Shown: one piece after another, positions 5,270 through 5,511 of the stretch
How the letters are laid out: each line of letters starts with the position of its first letter
Position numbering within the stretch: the first letter of the stretch is position 1
Source of the DNA: an uncultured Geobacter sp.
Lineage (GTDB): Bacteria > Desulfobacterota > Desulfuromonadia > Geobacterales > Geobacteraceae
DNA length: 5,511 nucleotides
Direction of reading: 5' to 3'
Assembly (NCBI GenBank): GCA_937886325.1
Contig: CALABV010000110.1
Location: 1 to 5,511, forward strand
The notes under the pieces: generated by a model
Databases searched by the model: none
What the model was told of the DNA's origin: nothing
What the model saw: the letters and a program-made list of their open reading frames with translations, nothing else
Made by a program: the position numbers and the translations under genes

Positions 5270-5441
5270 GGAATGCAGGCCCTATGGGGTACCGGGCCGT
5301 CATTCCCTCTACAGGGGAGTATCCGCTCCCGCTCGTAGTAATTTTCATTTATCAGACGCTTATTTCGACCTCTGCTTCAGGCAGACTCACCGAAACCCGT
5401 GTTGATACTGATGAAGATCTCAGTATTGGTGCGGGTTTTTT
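5270..5441 (+). promoter_or_regulatory. Candidate structured leader with attenuator
   Basis: Four hairpins lie in a row. (a) GGAATG (5270-5275) with CATTCC (5301-5306) continues, after a 2x2 internal loop, into GGCCC (5278-5282) with GGGCC (5294-5298). (b) GGGAG (5315-5319) pairs with CTCCC (5326-5330). (c) TCTGC (5371-5375) pairs with GCAGA (5381-5385). (d) The terminator-like stem ends at 5441, only 37 bases before a start codon. This order, sensor-like hairpins followed by a terminator before a gene, is typical of cis-regulatory leaders. TTCA plus TCAG (5344-5347, 5352-5355) could pair with CTGATGAA (5408-5415) as an alternative to the terminator. I could not match it to a known riboswitch class. 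Confidence 0.5.
5393..5441 (+). terminator. Intrinsic terminator/attenuator hairpin
   Basis: Bases 5395-5411 pair with 5420-5436 over 17 positions without a mismatch around an 8-base loop (TGAAGATC). The base of the stem is ACCCG/CGGGT, and a T6 run (5436-5441) follows at once; A5393-A5394 can pair into it. Five successive pairs in the middle (5400-5404 with 5427-5431) are all G-U. It lies 37 bases upstream of the next start codon, so it would end a leader or small RNA rather than an upstream gene, the nearest of which stops about 690 bases earlier. Confidence 0.75.
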
Positions 5442-5478
5442 AATGCTGTTCATCACAACCACAGGAGAGGAGAGCATC

Positions 5479-5511
5479 ATGGCAGTGTGCAAGTGCACGG
5501 GCGAGCATGTG
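5479..5511 (+). CDS. Start of an unidentified gene (11 codons, runs off the window)
   Basis: An ATG at 5479-5481 follows a strong purine-rich ribosome binding site (GGAGAGGAG, 5464-5472, 6 bases upstream). The visible N-terminus is MAVCKCTGEHV, with no stop before the window end. Two cysteines spaced C-x-C so early could point to a metal-binding or redox protein, but eleven residues are too few to name a family. Expression is probably controlled by the terminator-like hairpin just upstream. I do not recognise the gene. Confidence 0.6.
   Translation, partial: MAVCKCTGEHV

Larger units (their letters stand above)
4708..5478. other. 771-base gene-free, partly AT-rich regulatory region
   Basis: No open reading frame here has a good ribosome binding site together with a protein-like sequence; the longest, on the minus strand at 4801-5013, looks random. 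Base composition drops sharply in places: I count 18 of 60 G+C at 4741-4800 and 15 of 60 at 5101-5160, against roughly 50-68% in sampled coding blocks. I see no tRNA or rRNA signature on either strand. It holds a weak hairpin with T6 after the LysR gene (4725-4755), a possible sigma-70 promoter (4896-4924), an inverted repeat followed by T7 (5052-5106), overlapping palindromes (5113-5171), a direct repeat around a palindrome (5211-5245), and a hairpin chain ending in a terminator-like stem (5270-5441). Confidence 0.7.

Noticed and set aside
5312..5336. GGGGAGTA resembling the start of the yybP-ykoY (manganese) riboswitch core
   Set aside because: Only this octamer fits; the following GC-x-x and the second conserved loop of the class are absent, and GGGAG pairs locally with CTCCC instead.
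4708..5478. tRNA, CRISPR array or insertion sequence in the long gap
   Set aside because: No T-loop GTTCRA-type signature with a matching acceptor stem, no regularly spaced repeats, and no transposase remnant or terminal inverted repeats seen on either strand.

Overview
The window reads as one end of a contig from a Gram-negative anaerobe. A Desulfobacterota/Geobacter-like bacterium is my best guess, from gene content and moderately GC-rich genes with strong purine-rich ribosome binding sites; this placement is inference. The first 46 bases are not genomic: they match an Illumina TruSeq read-2 (P7) adapter with its index, so biological sequence starts at about base 47.

Layout. (1) 47-240: 3' end of an MFS transporter of the oxalate/formate antiporter type, closed by a strong hairpin (275-300). 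(2) 516-1133: a Cam-type gamma-class carbonic anhydrase with all metal ligands and both catalytic glutamates. (3) 1210-1872: MobA, the guanylyltransferase that makes the bis-MGD form of molybdenum/tungsten cofactor. (4) 2048-3589: an exported UshA-like 5'-nucleotidase, overlapping by 4 bases (5) 3586-3768, a 60-residue protein that looks like a ThiS/MoaD-type beta-grasp domain but lacks the Gly-Gly tail. (6) 3796-4707: a LysR-family regulator. (7) 4708-5478: 771 bases with no convincing gene, AT-rich through much of their length (25-30% GC in two 60-base blocks counted by hand) and dense in inverted repeats, ending in a hairpin plus T-run (5393-5441) just upstream of (8) the first 11 codons of a gene that leaves the window at 5511. 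All genes are on the + strand.

How the genes may work together (inference). A carboxylate/formate transporter, a CO2/bicarbonate enzyme and an MGD-synthesising enzyme side by side suggest C1/formate or other molybdo-enzyme metabolism, but no formate dehydrogenase is visible. The 5'-nucleotidase and the small beta-grasp protein are translationally coupled and probably form a unit with the LysR gene. The most intriguing non-coding part is 5113-5441: overlapping palindromes, an A/T direct repeat flanking a palindrome, and a chain of hairpins ending in a terminator-like stem before a start codon. This looks like a regulated leader (attenuator or riboswitch-like element) that I could not assign to a known class.
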